Shown here piece after piece: positions 16,712-24,813 of a stretch of DNA of 49,630 nucleotides. The number at the start of each line of letters is the position of its first letter. The stretch's first letter is position 1. The stretch comes from JAWXUE01 sp044432925. GTDB lineage: Bacteria > Bacillota_I > Bacilli_A > Acholeplasmatales > Anaeroplasmataceae. The notes beneath the pieces were generated by a model, which saw only the letters and a list, made by a program, of their open reading frames with translations, did no database searches and was not told where the DNA came from. Location of the stretch: positions 1 through 49,630 of the forward strand of contig JAWXUE010000005.1 in assembly GCA_044432925.1 (NCBI GenBank). Direction: 5' to 3'. The translations under genes were made by a program, and so were the position numbers.

Positions 16712-18778
16712 ATGGCTAGAGATTTTTCATTAGATAATACTAGAAATATCGGTATCATGGCTCACATCGATGCTGGTAAGACTACAACAACTGAACGTAT
16801 CTTATTCCATACTGGGAAAACTCATAAAATTGGGGAAACTCATGATGGAGCTTCTCAAATGGACTGGATGGAGCAAGAAAAAGAAAGAGGTATAACAATT
16901 ACTTCTGCTGCAACATCTGCTGAATGGGATGGACACAGAATCAATATTATCGATACTCCAGGTCACGTTGACTTTACTGTTGAGGTTTCACGTTCTTTAC
17001 GTGTACTTGATGGTGCAGTTACTGTACTTGATGGACAAGCAGGAGTTGAACCTCAAACTGAAACAGTTTGGCGTCAAGCTACTGAATATAACGTTCCTCG
17101 TATCGTATTCGTTAATAAAATGGATAAAATGGGTGCTGATTTTGAATATTCAATCAACACTATCTTAGATCGTTTAGGTGCTAAAGCAGCAGCTATTCAA
17201 TGGCCAATTGGATCAGAAGATGATTTCAAAGGGCAAGTAGATTTATTAGAAATGAAAGCATATACTTATTCAGGAGATGCTCATGAAGAGTATACTGTTT
17301 CAGATATTCCTGCTGAATTACAATCAATCTGCGAAGCAAAAAGAAATGAATTAATCGAAACTATTTCAGAATTCGATGACAACTTAATGGAAGCTTATTT
17401 AGGTGGAGAAGAAATTTCTATCGATACTATTAAATCTGTAATCCGTAGAGCTGTTTTAACAGCTGAATTCTTCCCTGTTTTATGTGGATCTGCATTCAAA
17501 AACATGGGTGTTAAGAAAATGTTAGATGCTGTAGTAACTTACTTACCATCTCCATTAGATGTAGGGGATATTCCTGCTACTGACTCTGAAGGAAATGATA
17601 GAACAGTTAAACCAAGTGATGATGAAAAATTCGCTGCATTAGCGTTTAAAGTTGTTACTGACCCATTCGTAGGAAAATTAACTTACTTCCGTGTTTATTC
17701 AGGAACTATTACTAAAGGTTCTTACGTACAAAACTCAACAAAAGGTGTTAAAGAACGTTTAGCTCGTATCGTATTAATGCATGCGAACTCTCGTGAAGAC
17801 ATCGAACAAGTTTATGCTGGAGACATTGCTGCCGCAACTGGATTTAAATCAACTACTACAGGTGACACTTTAGTTACTGAGAAAGAAGATTTAATCTTAG
17901 AATCAATGGTATTCCCAGAACCAGTTATCAGTGTTGCTATTGAACCAAAAACAAAAGGTGACCAAGATAAAATGTCAACTGCATTAATTAAATTATCAGA
18001 AGAAGATCCAACTTTAAGAACTTTTACTGATCAAGAAACAGGTCAAACTATTATCGCTGGTATGGGTGAGTTACACTTAGATATCATCGTTGATAGAATG
18101 AAACGTGAATTCAAAGTTGAAGCAAATGTAGGTGCTCCTCAAGTATCTTACAGAGAAACAATTACTGTTGCTGCTGAAATCGAAGGAAAACACATTAAAC
18201 AATCAGGTGGACGTGGACAATATGGACATGTTTGGATTAAATTTGAACCAAATCCAGATAAAGGATTTGAATTCGTTGATAAAGTATCTCAAGGGACAGT
18301 TCCTCGTGAATATATTCCTGTAGTTGGTAAAGGTTTAGAAGAATCTTTATCAGGTGGTATTATTGCTGGATATCCAGTAATCGATATCAAATGTACATTA
18401 TTTGACGGTTCTTACCATGACGTGGATTCATCAGAAATGGCTTATAAATTAGCAGCATCTTATGCATTAAAAGATTGTGCTAAACATTGTAAACCAACAT
18501 TATTAGAACCAATCATGGAAGTAGATGTTATCGTTCCAGAAGATTACGTAGGAAATGTTATCGGAGATTTAACAAGCCGTCGTGGACGTCTTGAATCTCA
18601 AGAAAAACGTGGAAATGCAATCTCTATTAGAGCAGCGGTACCATTATCAGAAATGTTTGGATACGCAACTTCTTTAAGATCTAACTCTCAAGGACGTGGA
18701 ACATTCATTATGCAAAATCCAAGTTACGAAGTAGCTCCAAGAAGTATTACAGAAGAAATCATTAAAAAACGTAGTTAA
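16712..18778 (+). CDS. fusA: Translation elongation factor G
   Basis: GTPase that drives translocation on the ribosome, 688 residues (B. subtilis 692). The G1 loop is AHIDAGKTTTTER, G2/switch I is GITITSAATS, G3 is DTPGHVDF and G4 is NKMDKMGA. Domain IV carries the conserved SGGRGQYGHVWI and the C-terminal GYATSLRS. TAAGGAG precedes ATG 16712. It is the last gene of the rpsL mRNA or is followed by tuf through a hairpin at 18786-18819 that lacks a U run. Confidence 0.98.
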   Translation: MARDFSLDNTRNIGIMAHIDAGKTTTTERILFHTGKTHKIGETHDGASQMDWMEQEKERGITITSAATSAEWDGHRINIIDTPGHVDFTVEVSRSLRVLDGAVTVLDGQAGVEPQTETVWRQATEYNVPRIVFVNKMDKMGADFEYSINTILDRLGAKAAAIQWPIGSEDDFKGQVDLLEMKAYTYSGDAHEEYTVSDIPAELQSICEAKRNELIETISEFDDNLMEAYLGGEEISIDTIKSVIRRAVLTAEFFPVLCGSAFKNMGVKKMLDAVVTYLPSPLDVGDIPATDSEGNDRTVKPSDDEKFAALAFKVVTDPFVGKLTYFRVYSGTITKGSYVQNSTKGVKERLARIVLMHANSREDIEQVYAGDIAAATGFKSTTTGDTLVTEKEDLILESMVFPEPVISVAIEPKTKGDQDKMSTALIKLSEEDPTLRTFTDQETGQTIIAGMGELHLDIIVDRMKREFKVEANVGAPQVSYRETITVAAEIEGKHIKQSGGRGQYGHVWIKFEPNPDKGFEFVDKVSQGTVPREYIPVVGKGLEESLSGGIIAGYPVIDIKCTLFDGSYHDVDSSEMAYKLAASYALKDCAKHCKPTLLEPIMEVDVIVPEDYVGNVIGDLTSRRGRLESQEKRGNAISIRAAVPLSEMFGYATSLRSNSQGRGTFIMQNPSYEVAPRSITEEIIKKRS

Positions 18779-18785
18779 TTTATAG

Positions 18786-18819
18786 TTAACCTATTGCATT
18801 TTTTAATGCGATAGGTTAA
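18786..18819 (+). promoter_or_regulatory. Strong hairpin between fusA and tuf without a U tract
   Basis: TTAACCTATTGCATT and AATGCGATAGGTTAA form a 15-bp stem (one G-U) around a TTTT loop. It is followed by AAATATAATAG rather than U residues, so it is not a normal intrinsic terminator. A TATAAT at 18822-18827 directly after it may be a -10 of a tuf promoter, but no good -35 is spaced correctly. Confidence 0.6.
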
Positions 18820-18873
18820 AATATAATAGATTTCAAAAATAAAAAATAAACAAAATATAAGGAGAAATTTAAA

Positions 18874-20058
18874 ATGGCAAAACAAAAGTTTGAACGTACA
18901 AAACCACATGTTAACATTGGTACAATTGGTCACGTTGACCACGGTAAAACTACTTTAACTGCAGCTATTACTTCAGTATTAGCAGCTAAAGGTATGGCTG
19001 AAAAAAGAGATTATAACCAAATTGATGGTGCACCAGAAGAAAGAGAACGTGGGATTACAATTAATACTGCTCACGTTGAATATGAAACAGAAAAAAGACA
19101 CTACGCTCACGTAGACTGCCCAGGGCATGCCGATTATGTAAAAAACATGATCACAGGAGCTGCTCAAATGGATGGAGCTATCTTAGTTATCGCTGCTACT
19201 GATGGACCAATGGCTCAAACTCGTGAACATATCTTATTATCACGTCAAGTAGGAGTACCTCGTTTAGTTGTATTCTTAAACAAATGTGATATGGGAATCG
19301 ATGAAGAATTCATCGAATTAGTTGAAATGGAAGTTCGTGAATTATTATCACAATATGATTTCCCAGGTGATGATATTCCATTCATCCGTGGATCTGCTTT
19401 AAAAGCTTTACAAGGTGAAGCTGATTGGGTAGCAAAAGTTGATGAATTAATGAACAGTGTAGATTCTTACATTGAAGATCCTCAACGTGAAACTGACAAA
19501 CCATTCTTAATGCCTGTAGAGGACGTATTCACTATCACTGGTCGTGGTACTGTTGCTACTGGACGTGTTGAGAGAGGGATCATCACTGTTGGTGAAACTA
19601 TCGAAATCATCGGTATCAAAGATACTCAATCTACAGTTGTTACTGGGGTTGAAATGTTCCGTAAATTATTAGACAAAGCTGAAGCTGGAGATAACATTGG
19701 AGTTTTATTACGTGGAGTTTCTCGTGAACAAATCCAACGTGGTCAAGTATTAGCTAAACCTAAATCAGTTAATCCTCATAGCAAATTTAAAGCGCAAGTT
19801 TACGTTTTATCTAAAGAAGAGGGTGGACGTCATACAGGTTTCGTTTCTAACTACCGTCCTCAATTCTACTTCCGTACTACAGACGTAACTGGTATCATCT
19901 CTTTAGAAGAAGGTACATTAATGGTTATGCCAGGTGAAAATACTGTTATGACAGTTGAATTAATTCACCCAATCGCAATCGAAATGGGAACTAAATTCTC
20001 AATTCGTGAAGGTGGACGTACAGTAGGTGCTGGTTCAGTTACTGAAATCATCGAATAA
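18874..20058 (+). CDS. tuf: Translation elongation factor Tu
   Basis: GTPase that brings aminoacyl-tRNA to the ribosome, 394 residues. G1 is GHVDHGKTTL, switch I is RERGITINTAH, G3 is DCPGHADYVKNM, G4 is NKCD and G5 is GSALKAL. Domain 2 and 3 signatures (TGRGTVATGRVERG, FRTTDVTG) are present. TAAGGAGAA precedes ATG 18874. Codon use is more biased to CGT and GAA than in the accessory genes, as expected for high expression. The gene ends in its own terminator. Confidence 0.98.
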   Translation: MAKQKFERTKPHVNIGTIGHVDHGKTTLTAAITSVLAAKGMAEKRDYNQIDGAPEERERGITINTAHVEYETEKRHYAHVDCPGHADYVKNMITGAAQMDGAILVIAATDGPMAQTREHILLSRQVGVPRLVVFLNKCDMGIDEEFIELVEMEVRELLSQYDFPGDDIPFIRGSALKALQGEADWVAKVDELMNSVDSYIEDPQRETDKPFLMPVEDVFTITGRGTVATGRVERGIITVGETIEIIGIKDTQSTVVTGVEMFRKLLDKAEAGDNIGVLLRGVSREQIQRGQVLAKPKSVNPHSKFKAQVYVLSKEEGGRHTGFVSNYRPQFYFRTTDVTGIISLEEGTLMVMPGENTVMTVELIHPIAIEMGTKFSIREGGRTVGAGSVTEIIE

Positions 20059-20071
20059 TTATAATTAAATT

Positions 20072-20104
20072 AGGCTCTAGAAAGCAATTTCTAGGCCTTT
20101 TTTT
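20072..20104 (+). terminator. Intrinsic terminator after tuf
   Basis: AGGCTCTAGAAA (20072-20083) pairs with TTTCTAGGCCT (20088-20098) with one bulged base and a GCAA loop, followed by seven U residues. Confidence 0.9.
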
Positions 20105-20112
20105 AACTTTAT

Positions 20113-20121
20113 TGTTATACT
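20113..20121 (+). promoter_or_regulatory. Extended -10 promoter of tatD
   Basis: TGTTATACT is an extended -10 element directly behind the tuf terminator. No good -35 is seen. Confidence 0.45.
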
Positions 20122-20148
20122 AAATACTATTATTAGGAGGTAATTTAT

Positions 20149-20910
20149 ATGATTATTGATTCTCATTGTCATTTATATGATGAAGCGTTCGAACATGATT
20201 TCGATGAAGTATATAAAAGAGCATTAGATAGAGGTGTAGGGAAATTTTTAATGGTTGGTTGTAAAAAAGATAGTAATTTGAAAGTTATCAATTTACAAAA
20301 TAAATATAAAGAGAGTTTCGCAACAATAGGTGTACATCCTTCTTATGTTGATGAAGTAGATTTAGATTATTTTAATGAATTAGAGGAACTTATTAAAACT
20401 AATAAGATATATGCAATAGGAGAATGTGGATTAGATTATTATTGGACAAAAGATAATATTGCTGTTCAAAAAACATTTTTTTTAAGACAAATAGATTTAG
20501 CTATTAAATATGATTTACCTTTAGTAATACATTGTAGAGATGCTGTTGCTGATATGTTTGATATTTTAAATGAATATAAAGGTAAGATTAGATTTGTTTT
20601 ACACGGTTATTCAGGTAGTTTAGAAATGGCTAAAAGATTTATAACTATTGGTGGTAAAATTGGTATTGGTGGTGTTGTTACATTTAAAAATGCTATTAAT
20701 GTAAAACAAACAGTAGAAGGTATAGATTTAAAACATATTTTATTAGAAACTGATTGTCCTTATTTAACACCTGCTCCTAATAGAGGTAAAAGAAATGAAC
20801 CTAGTTATTTAGAACATATAGCATTAGCAGTTGCTGTGCTAAAAAATGTTACATATGATGAGGTTGTAAATCAAACTACTAAAAATTCTGAAGAGTTATT
20901 CAAGATATAA
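20149..20910 (+). CDS. tatD: TatD-family metal-dependent hydrolase/deoxyribonuclease
   Basis: A 253-residue TIM-barrel metal-dependent nuclease of the TatD family (B. subtilis YabD 255). Metal ligands are visible in order: DSHCHLYD (HxH), the Glu in GECGLDYYW, HCRDA, the His in VLHGYSG, and the Asp in LETDCPYLTPAP. TTAGGAGGT precedes ATG 20149. In B. subtilis yabD lies near rnmV and ksgA; here it stands alone between tuf and a tiny membrane peptide gene. It may act in 3'-5' DNA repair exonuclease work or in processing of other nucleic acids. Confidence 0.93.
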   Translation: MIIDSHCHLYDEAFEHDFDEVYKRALDRGVGKFLMVGCKKDSNLKVINLQNKYKESFATIGVHPSYVDEVDLDYFNELEELIKTNKIYAIGECGLDYYWTKDNIAVQKTFFLRQIDLAIKYDLPLVIHCRDAVADMFDILNEYKGKIRFVLHGYSGSLEMAKRFITIGGKIGIGGVVTFKNAINVKQTVEGIDLKHILLETDCPYLTPAPNRGKRNEPSYLEHIALAVAVLKNVTYDEVVNQTTKNSEELFKI

Positions 20911-20939
20911 GTACATTTTTTCTATTAACCTCATATAAT
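20911..20939 (+). promoter_or_regulatory. Sigma-E/sigma-K-like sporulation promoter of the tiny membrane peptide gene
   Basis: GTACATT (20911-20917), 14 bases, then CATATAAT (20932-20939). This fits the mother-cell sigma-E pattern (KMATATT, about 14, CATACANT) at most positions and also the sigma-K pattern (AC, 16-17, CATANNNTA). The same -10 and spacing occur before spoIIID (46125-46153). A sigma-A reading using the overlapping TATAAT has no matching -35. Confidence 0.55.
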
Positions 20940-20949
20940 ATAATGAGGT
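20928..20949 (+). promoter_or_regulatory. Inverted repeat that can hide the ribosome site of the tiny peptide gene
   Basis: ACCTCAT (20928-20934) and ATGAGGT (20943-20949) are perfect inverted repeats with an 8-base loop. The right arm holds the GAGGT ribosome site of the gene at 20957. If transcription starts upstream of the left arm the site would be masked; from the overlapping promoter it would start inside and be free. Confidence 0.6.
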
Positions 20950-20956
20950 GATAGAA

Positions 20957-21073
20957 ATGAGTTGTGGATGTAACCAAACAAGTACTAAAAAAAATAATTG
21001 TACTAATAATTATTCATTTGTATTAGTGTTATTTATTTTAATAGCATTAGTCGGATCAGCATGGTCAAAATAA
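20957..21073 (+). CDS. Tiny single-span membrane protein, YjcZ/sporulation-type
   Basis: A 38-residue peptide: MSCGCNQTSTKKNNCTNN, then one membrane span SFVLVLFILIALVGSAWSK. The C-terminal half fits the tiny transmembrane family (YjcZ, SscA and relatives) that spore formers make during sporulation, whose consensus is close to FALIVVLFILLIIVGAS. The N-terminal half differs, with three cysteines (3, 5, 15) instead of Gly/Tyr. The ribosome site is GAGGTGA, seven bases before ATG 20957. The stop codon abuts the stop of the convergent PBP gene, and its terminator lies inside that gene. With the sigma-E-like promoter, a spore coat or assembly role is likely but inferred. Confidence 0.75.
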   Translation: MSCGCNQTSTKKNNCTNNYSFVLVLFILIALVGSAWSK

Positions 21074-22789
21074 TTAAAGAAAGTTAACTATTTTATAAAA
21101 TAGCTCCTTGGGGAGTTTTTTATTTTTATCACTAGTTAATAATGTATTATCGCTATGCCCTGTCCAAATACCGATAGTATAATCATCGGTAGAACCAATT
21201 ATATAACTATCATAATCTGTTAAACCTGTTTTACCAGTTACTTCTTTATTTAATAAGTGAGCTATACTATTGCCTGTTACATTATTGACTCCATTTAATG
21301 AAGTATCAAATGTACCTTTTAATAAGTCGTTTAATTGTATACATATTTCTTTATTTAGTATTTGTTCTTTAAGAGGTAAGTTATTAATAGTTGTATCAGA
21401 ATAAGTGTATGAATGATAAGCTTTAGAAGAAGTATAACTACCTTCATTAGCAAAAGTATTATAAATAGATGTTAAATTTAAAAGTGACATATCTTGAGTA
21501 CCTAATGATATTGTATATTTATCATTTATTGGCTCTATACCAAATCTTTTAATAAAAGATGGTAATTTATCAACACCAATGAATAAATGCGTCTTCATGG
21601 CGTAAATATTATCTGATGTAGCTAATGCATATTGCATTGTAATAGGTGCATTATCATAACTATCATTAAAGTTTGAAATAGAAATAACTTCATTATCAAT
21701 GATGAAGTCTTTTTTTTCACTTACAAATGTATCAGTTGATTTTATTCCGTAAGATAGTGCTTCATAATAAAGCATTGGTTTTATAGTAGATCCTATCATT
21801 CTTGTTGCTGATGAAGCGATATTATAATTACTTTCAGAATAATTTTTATTTCCTATAATAGAAGTAACATAACCACTTTTATCTAAAACAACAATACTTA
21901 CATCACAGTCTGCAATAGATATTAATTCATCGATATACAAATTTAAATTAGTATTAAAATTTGTATAAATATGTATGTCTCTATTTGTTGTGTTAATATT
22001 TTTAAGTACATAATCTTTAAAGTATAATATACTACTTGAATAAGTATTTAAAGAAGTTTTAGTTATATTTAAATCTTGAGAAATGGCTTCGTTATAATCT
22101 TTTTTTGTAATTACATCTCTTTGATATAGTGCATCTAATAATAAATTTGTCCTTTCTGTATTATTATCTAAATTACTAATTAAACAATAATTACTAGGAG
22201 ATTTTATAATTGATACTAAACTTACTGCTTCTTTTAAAGTAAGCTCATTAGGAGATTTATTAAAATAGTACAATGATGCATCATTAATTCCATATATACC
22301 ATTATTAAAATAAATAGTATTTAAATAACCTTCTAATATTTCTTCTTTAGTATAAAGTTGTTCTACTCTAGTAGCATAATAACATTCTTTTATTTTCCTT
22401 ATATAAGTTTTCTCGTTAGTTAAATATAAATTTTTTACATATTGTTGTGTTATAGTAGAACCACCTATAATATAATCACTTGATAAATTATGAATGAAAG
22501 CTTTAATAGTAGAATAGAAATCAATTCCTGAATGTAAATAAAAACGTCTATCTTCAATTTCTATAAATACTTGTTTTGTTATTTCATTTATATCATTAAT
22601 AGAAACAGTTGAAGATTCATGAATATTATTTCTTTGATAAATGATTTCATCATTATCATCATAAATTGTTACTTTATTAGTGTTCGTTATATCACTAACA
22701 CTATTTACTTGATTAAGAAGAATATCAATTGAATTAAATAATAATACTACAAAAATAAATATAATAAAATACTTAAATAACTTTTTCAT
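21074..22789 (-). CDS. Class A penicillin-binding protein (bifunctional)
   Basis: Peptidoglycan glycosyltransferase and transpeptidase anchored in the membrane, 571 residues, compact for the family (usually over 650). Residues 5-25 form the membrane anchor. The GT51 domain (about 60-230) has EDRRFYLHSGID with the catalytic Glu, and GGSTITQQYVKNLYL. The transpeptidase domain (about 290-560) has all three motifs: STIK (active Ser) in RMIGSTIKPM, SDN in ATSDNIYAMK, and KTG in VTGKTGLT. The ATG at 22789 follows GGTGAT on the minus strand; a longer frame from 22801 would use poorer codons. It is divergent from the CDF gene (75 bases apart) and convergent with the tiny membrane peptide gene. It may be the vegetative enzyme or a spore one; the sequence does not decide. 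Confidence 0.93.
   Translation of the reverse strand: MKKLFKYFIIFIFVVLLFNSIDILLNQVNSVSDITNTNKVTIYDDNDEIIYQRNNIHESSTVSINDINEITKQVFIEIEDRRFYLHSGIDFYSTIKAFIHNLSSDYIIGGSTITQQYVKNLYLTNEKTYIRKIKECYYATRVEQLYTKEEILEGYLNTIYFNNGIYGINDASLYYFNKSPNELTLKEAVSLVSIIKSPSNYCLISNLDNNTERTNLLLDALYQRDVITKKDYNEAISQDLNITKTSLNTYSSSILYFKDYVLKNINTTNRDIHIYTNFNTNLNLYIDELISIADCDVSIVVLDKSGYVTSIIGNKNYSESNYNIASSATRMIGSTIKPMLYYEALSYGIKSTDTFVSEKKDFIIDNEVISISNFNDSYDNAPITMQYALATSDNIYAMKTHLFIGVDKLPSFIKRFGIEPINDKYTISLGTQDMSLLNLTSIYNTFANEGSYTSSKAYHSYTYSDTTINNLPLKEQILNKEICIQLNDLLKGTFDTSLNGVNNVTGNSIAHLLNKEVTGKTGLTDYDSYIIGSTDDYTIGIWTGHSDNTLLTSDKNKKLPKELFYKIVNFL
21102..21126 (+). terminator. Intrinsic terminator of the tiny peptide gene, inside the PBP 3' end
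   Basis: AGCTCC (21102-21107) pairs with GGAGTT (21112-21117) around TTGG, followed by a U-rich run. It serves the plus-strand transcript and lies in the last codons of the minus-strand PBP gene. Confidence 0.65.
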
Positions 22790-22830
22790 AATAATCACCA
22801 TATTTATTATTAACAGTAATATAGTAATTA

Positions 22831-22839
22831 TGTTATAAT
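22831..22839 (+). promoter_or_regulatory. Extended -10 promoter of the CDF gene
   Basis: TGTTATAAT (22831-22839), a perfect extended -10, 25 bases before ATG 22864; the -35 region (TAACAG) is weak. Confidence 0.55.
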
Positions 22840-22863
22840 GAGTTAGAAAGTTTGGTGGAATTA

Positions 22864-24033
22864 ATGACTAATATAATAAGAAAAATATTTATAAAAGATT
22901 ATAATAATGTTACTGATGAAACAGTTAGACTAAAACATGGTCTAGTTGCTTCTATTTTTGGTATAATATTAAACTTATTTTTATTTGTTATAAAATTACT
23001 AATAGGATTATTTAGTAACAGTATTAGTATTATTGCTGATGCATTAAATAACTTAACTGATATGGGAAGTAGTATTATAAGTTTTATCGGAATAAAACTA
23101 AGTAGTAAACCAGCAGATAAAGAACATCCTTATGGGCATCAAAGAATTGAGTATATTACAAGTTTTATAATTAGTGTAATAATAATTATAGTTGGCTTTG
23201 AATTACTAAGTACATCAATTTCAAAAATATTTAATAAAGATGAAGTAACTTATTCTTTTATAACTTTAATAGTATTATTCATCTCTATTTTAATAAAAAT
23301 ATATTTATCATTTTTTTATAAAAGTATTGGTTCAAAAATTAATTCCTTACCATTAATTGCATCAAGTAAAGACTCATTAAATGACGTACTATCAACATTA
23401 TTTATTTTAATCAGTGCAGCAGTTTCTATTATTTTTAAAATAAATTTAGATGGGATTATGGGTGTTGTAGTATCATTATTTATTTTGTATTCAGGAGTTA
23501 TGTTAGCAAAAGAAACTATAGATCCTTTAATAGGTGAAAAAGTAGATCCTAAGTTAATAGAAAATATTTTAAAAGAAATAAATGATAATGAAGAATTAAT
23601 TGGTTATCATGATGTTATGTGTCATAGTTATGGTCCTACTAAAATTTTTATGTCATTACATGCAGAAGTAGATAGTAGTAAAAATATTTTATTTCTTCAT
23701 GAAGTTATAGATGAAATAGAACTTAGTATTAAAAATAAATATGGTGTAGAATTAGTTATCCATATGGACCCAACTAATCTTAGTTGTGATACAACTAATT
23801 ATTATAAAAGTGAAGTTGAAAAAATATTAAATAATATATCTACAAAGTTAAAATTTCATGATTTTAGAACTGTAATTGGGGAATACAATACTAATTTATT
23901 ATTTGATGTTGTAATACCTTTTGATTTAAATATTAAAAAAGAACATATTTTAGAAGTGTTAAATTGTGAACTTAAAAACGATAAAGTTAATTTAAAATTA
24001 ATTGTTTCATTTGACAACGAGTTTACTCATTAA
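22864..24033 (+). CDS. Cation diffusion facilitator metal exporter
   Basis: A 389-residue CDF-family metal/proton antiporter with about six membrane spans in residues 25-220 and a cytosolic C-terminal domain. The span-2 signature is IIADALNNLTD, giving Asn62 and Asp66 at the transport site, and span 5 has SSKDSLNDVLS, giving an Asp-x3-Asp pair. Zinc-type members usually have His or Asp at the first position, so an Asn/Asp set suggests manganese or iron; this is inference. The cytosolic domain has HDVMCHSYG and VIHMDP, typical metal-binding-domain strands, and a C-terminal extension of about 90 residues that repeats the fold. ATG 22864 follows TGGTGG; no strong AGGAGG is present. Confidence 0.9.
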   Translation: MTNIIRKIFIKDYNNVTDETVRLKHGLVASIFGIILNLFLFVIKLLIGLFSNSISIIADALNNLTDMGSSIISFIGIKLSSKPADKEHPYGHQRIEYITSFIISVIIIIVGFELLSTSISKIFNKDEVTYSFITLIVLFISILIKIYLSFFYKSIGSKINSLPLIASSKDSLNDVLSTLFILISAAVSIIFKINLDGIMGVVVSLFILYSGVMLAKETIDPLIGEKVDPKLIENILKEINDNEELIGYHDVMCHSYGPTKIFMSLHAEVDSSKNILFLHEVIDEIELSIKNKYGVELVIHMDPTNLSCDTTNYYKSEVEKILNNISTKLKFHDFRTVIGEYNTNLLFDVVIPFDLNIKKEHILEVLNCELKNDKVNLKLIVSFDNEFTH

Positions 24034-24054
24034 TTTCCCATATATTTACTTGAT

Positions 24055-24084
24055 TTGACATATTTTTATAAATTATAATATAAA
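24055..24084 (+). promoter_or_regulatory. Promoter of the two-component system
   Basis: Perfect TTGACA (24055-24060), then TATAAA (24079-24084) with an 18-base spacer; other AT-rich -10 choices lie nearby. Confidence 0.6.
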
Positions 24085-24111
24085 TGTAATTTATAAAAGG
24101 GGGAATTGTGT

Positions 24112-24813
24112 ATGTTAAGAAGAGTTTATTATATTGAGGATAATGAAAGAATGGGGAAACTATTACAACGTTCTATTAGTAGAATAGGTGATGTTTGTCC
24201 TGTGGAAGTATCTGTTTTTACAAATTATCGTGATTTTATTACAGCAATGAGATTACATAAACCAAATATCATTTTAATTGATTTAATGTTACCTAACGGG
24301 GAAAATGGGTATGAGATATTAAGAGAAATAAAATCAAGAGCAGAGTATAAGCATATACCAGTACTTATCGTTAGCGCTAAGATAACTGATTATGATAGAT
24401 ATGCTTGTTATGAAGCAGGAGCGCATGGTTATTTCACTAAACCTTTCTTTAGTTTAGATGAATTGAATGCTGCTATAAAGAATTTTATGCTAGTACCTAG
24501 AGATGGTTCTATTATTGTTTGTGGTTTTGTATCTTTAGATACTAATACACATACAGTAGTTGTTGATGGAGTAGAAGTTGATATAGTTAATAAAGAATTT
24601 GAGTTATTAGCTTATTTAGCGAAAAATCCAAATGTATTGTTATCTAAAGAGAAGATTTATGAAAATGTTTGGAAAGAGAAATTTCCTGAAGGTAGTAGAA
24701 CAATTGATCAGTATATTAAGGCGATACGTAAGAAGGCATTTGCTAATAGACCTGATGCTATAGAAACTCATAGAGGATTAGGGTATAGATTTGTATACGA
24801 TATTGAAGAGTAA
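24112..24813 (+). CDS. OmpR/PhoB-family response regulator
   Basis: DNA-binding response regulator, 233 residues. Receiver domain 1-120: acidic pocket YIEDNE, phosphoacceptor Asp57 in IILIDLMLP, the Ser of LIVSAK, and Lys in YFTKPF. The winged-helix effector (about 130-230) has NKEFELLAYLAKNPN, the recognition-helix region RTIDQYIKAIRKK and the wing THRGLGYRF. ATG 24112 is used because AAGGGGG lies eight bases upstream; a TTG at 24106 is in frame but too close. It overlaps the kinase gene, so the pair is co-translated. The regulon is unknown. Confidence 0.93.
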   Translation: MLRRVYYIEDNERMGKLLQRSISRIGDVCPVEVSVFTNYRDFITAMRLHKPNIILIDLMLPNGENGYEILREIKSRAEYKHIPVLIVSAKITDYDRYACYEAGAHGYFTKPFFSLDELNAAIKNFMLVPRDGSIIVCGFVSLDTNTHTVVVDGVEVDIVNKEFELLAYLAKNPNVLLSKEKIYENVWKEKFPEGSRTIDQYIKAIRKKAFANRPDAIETHRGLGYRFVYDIEE

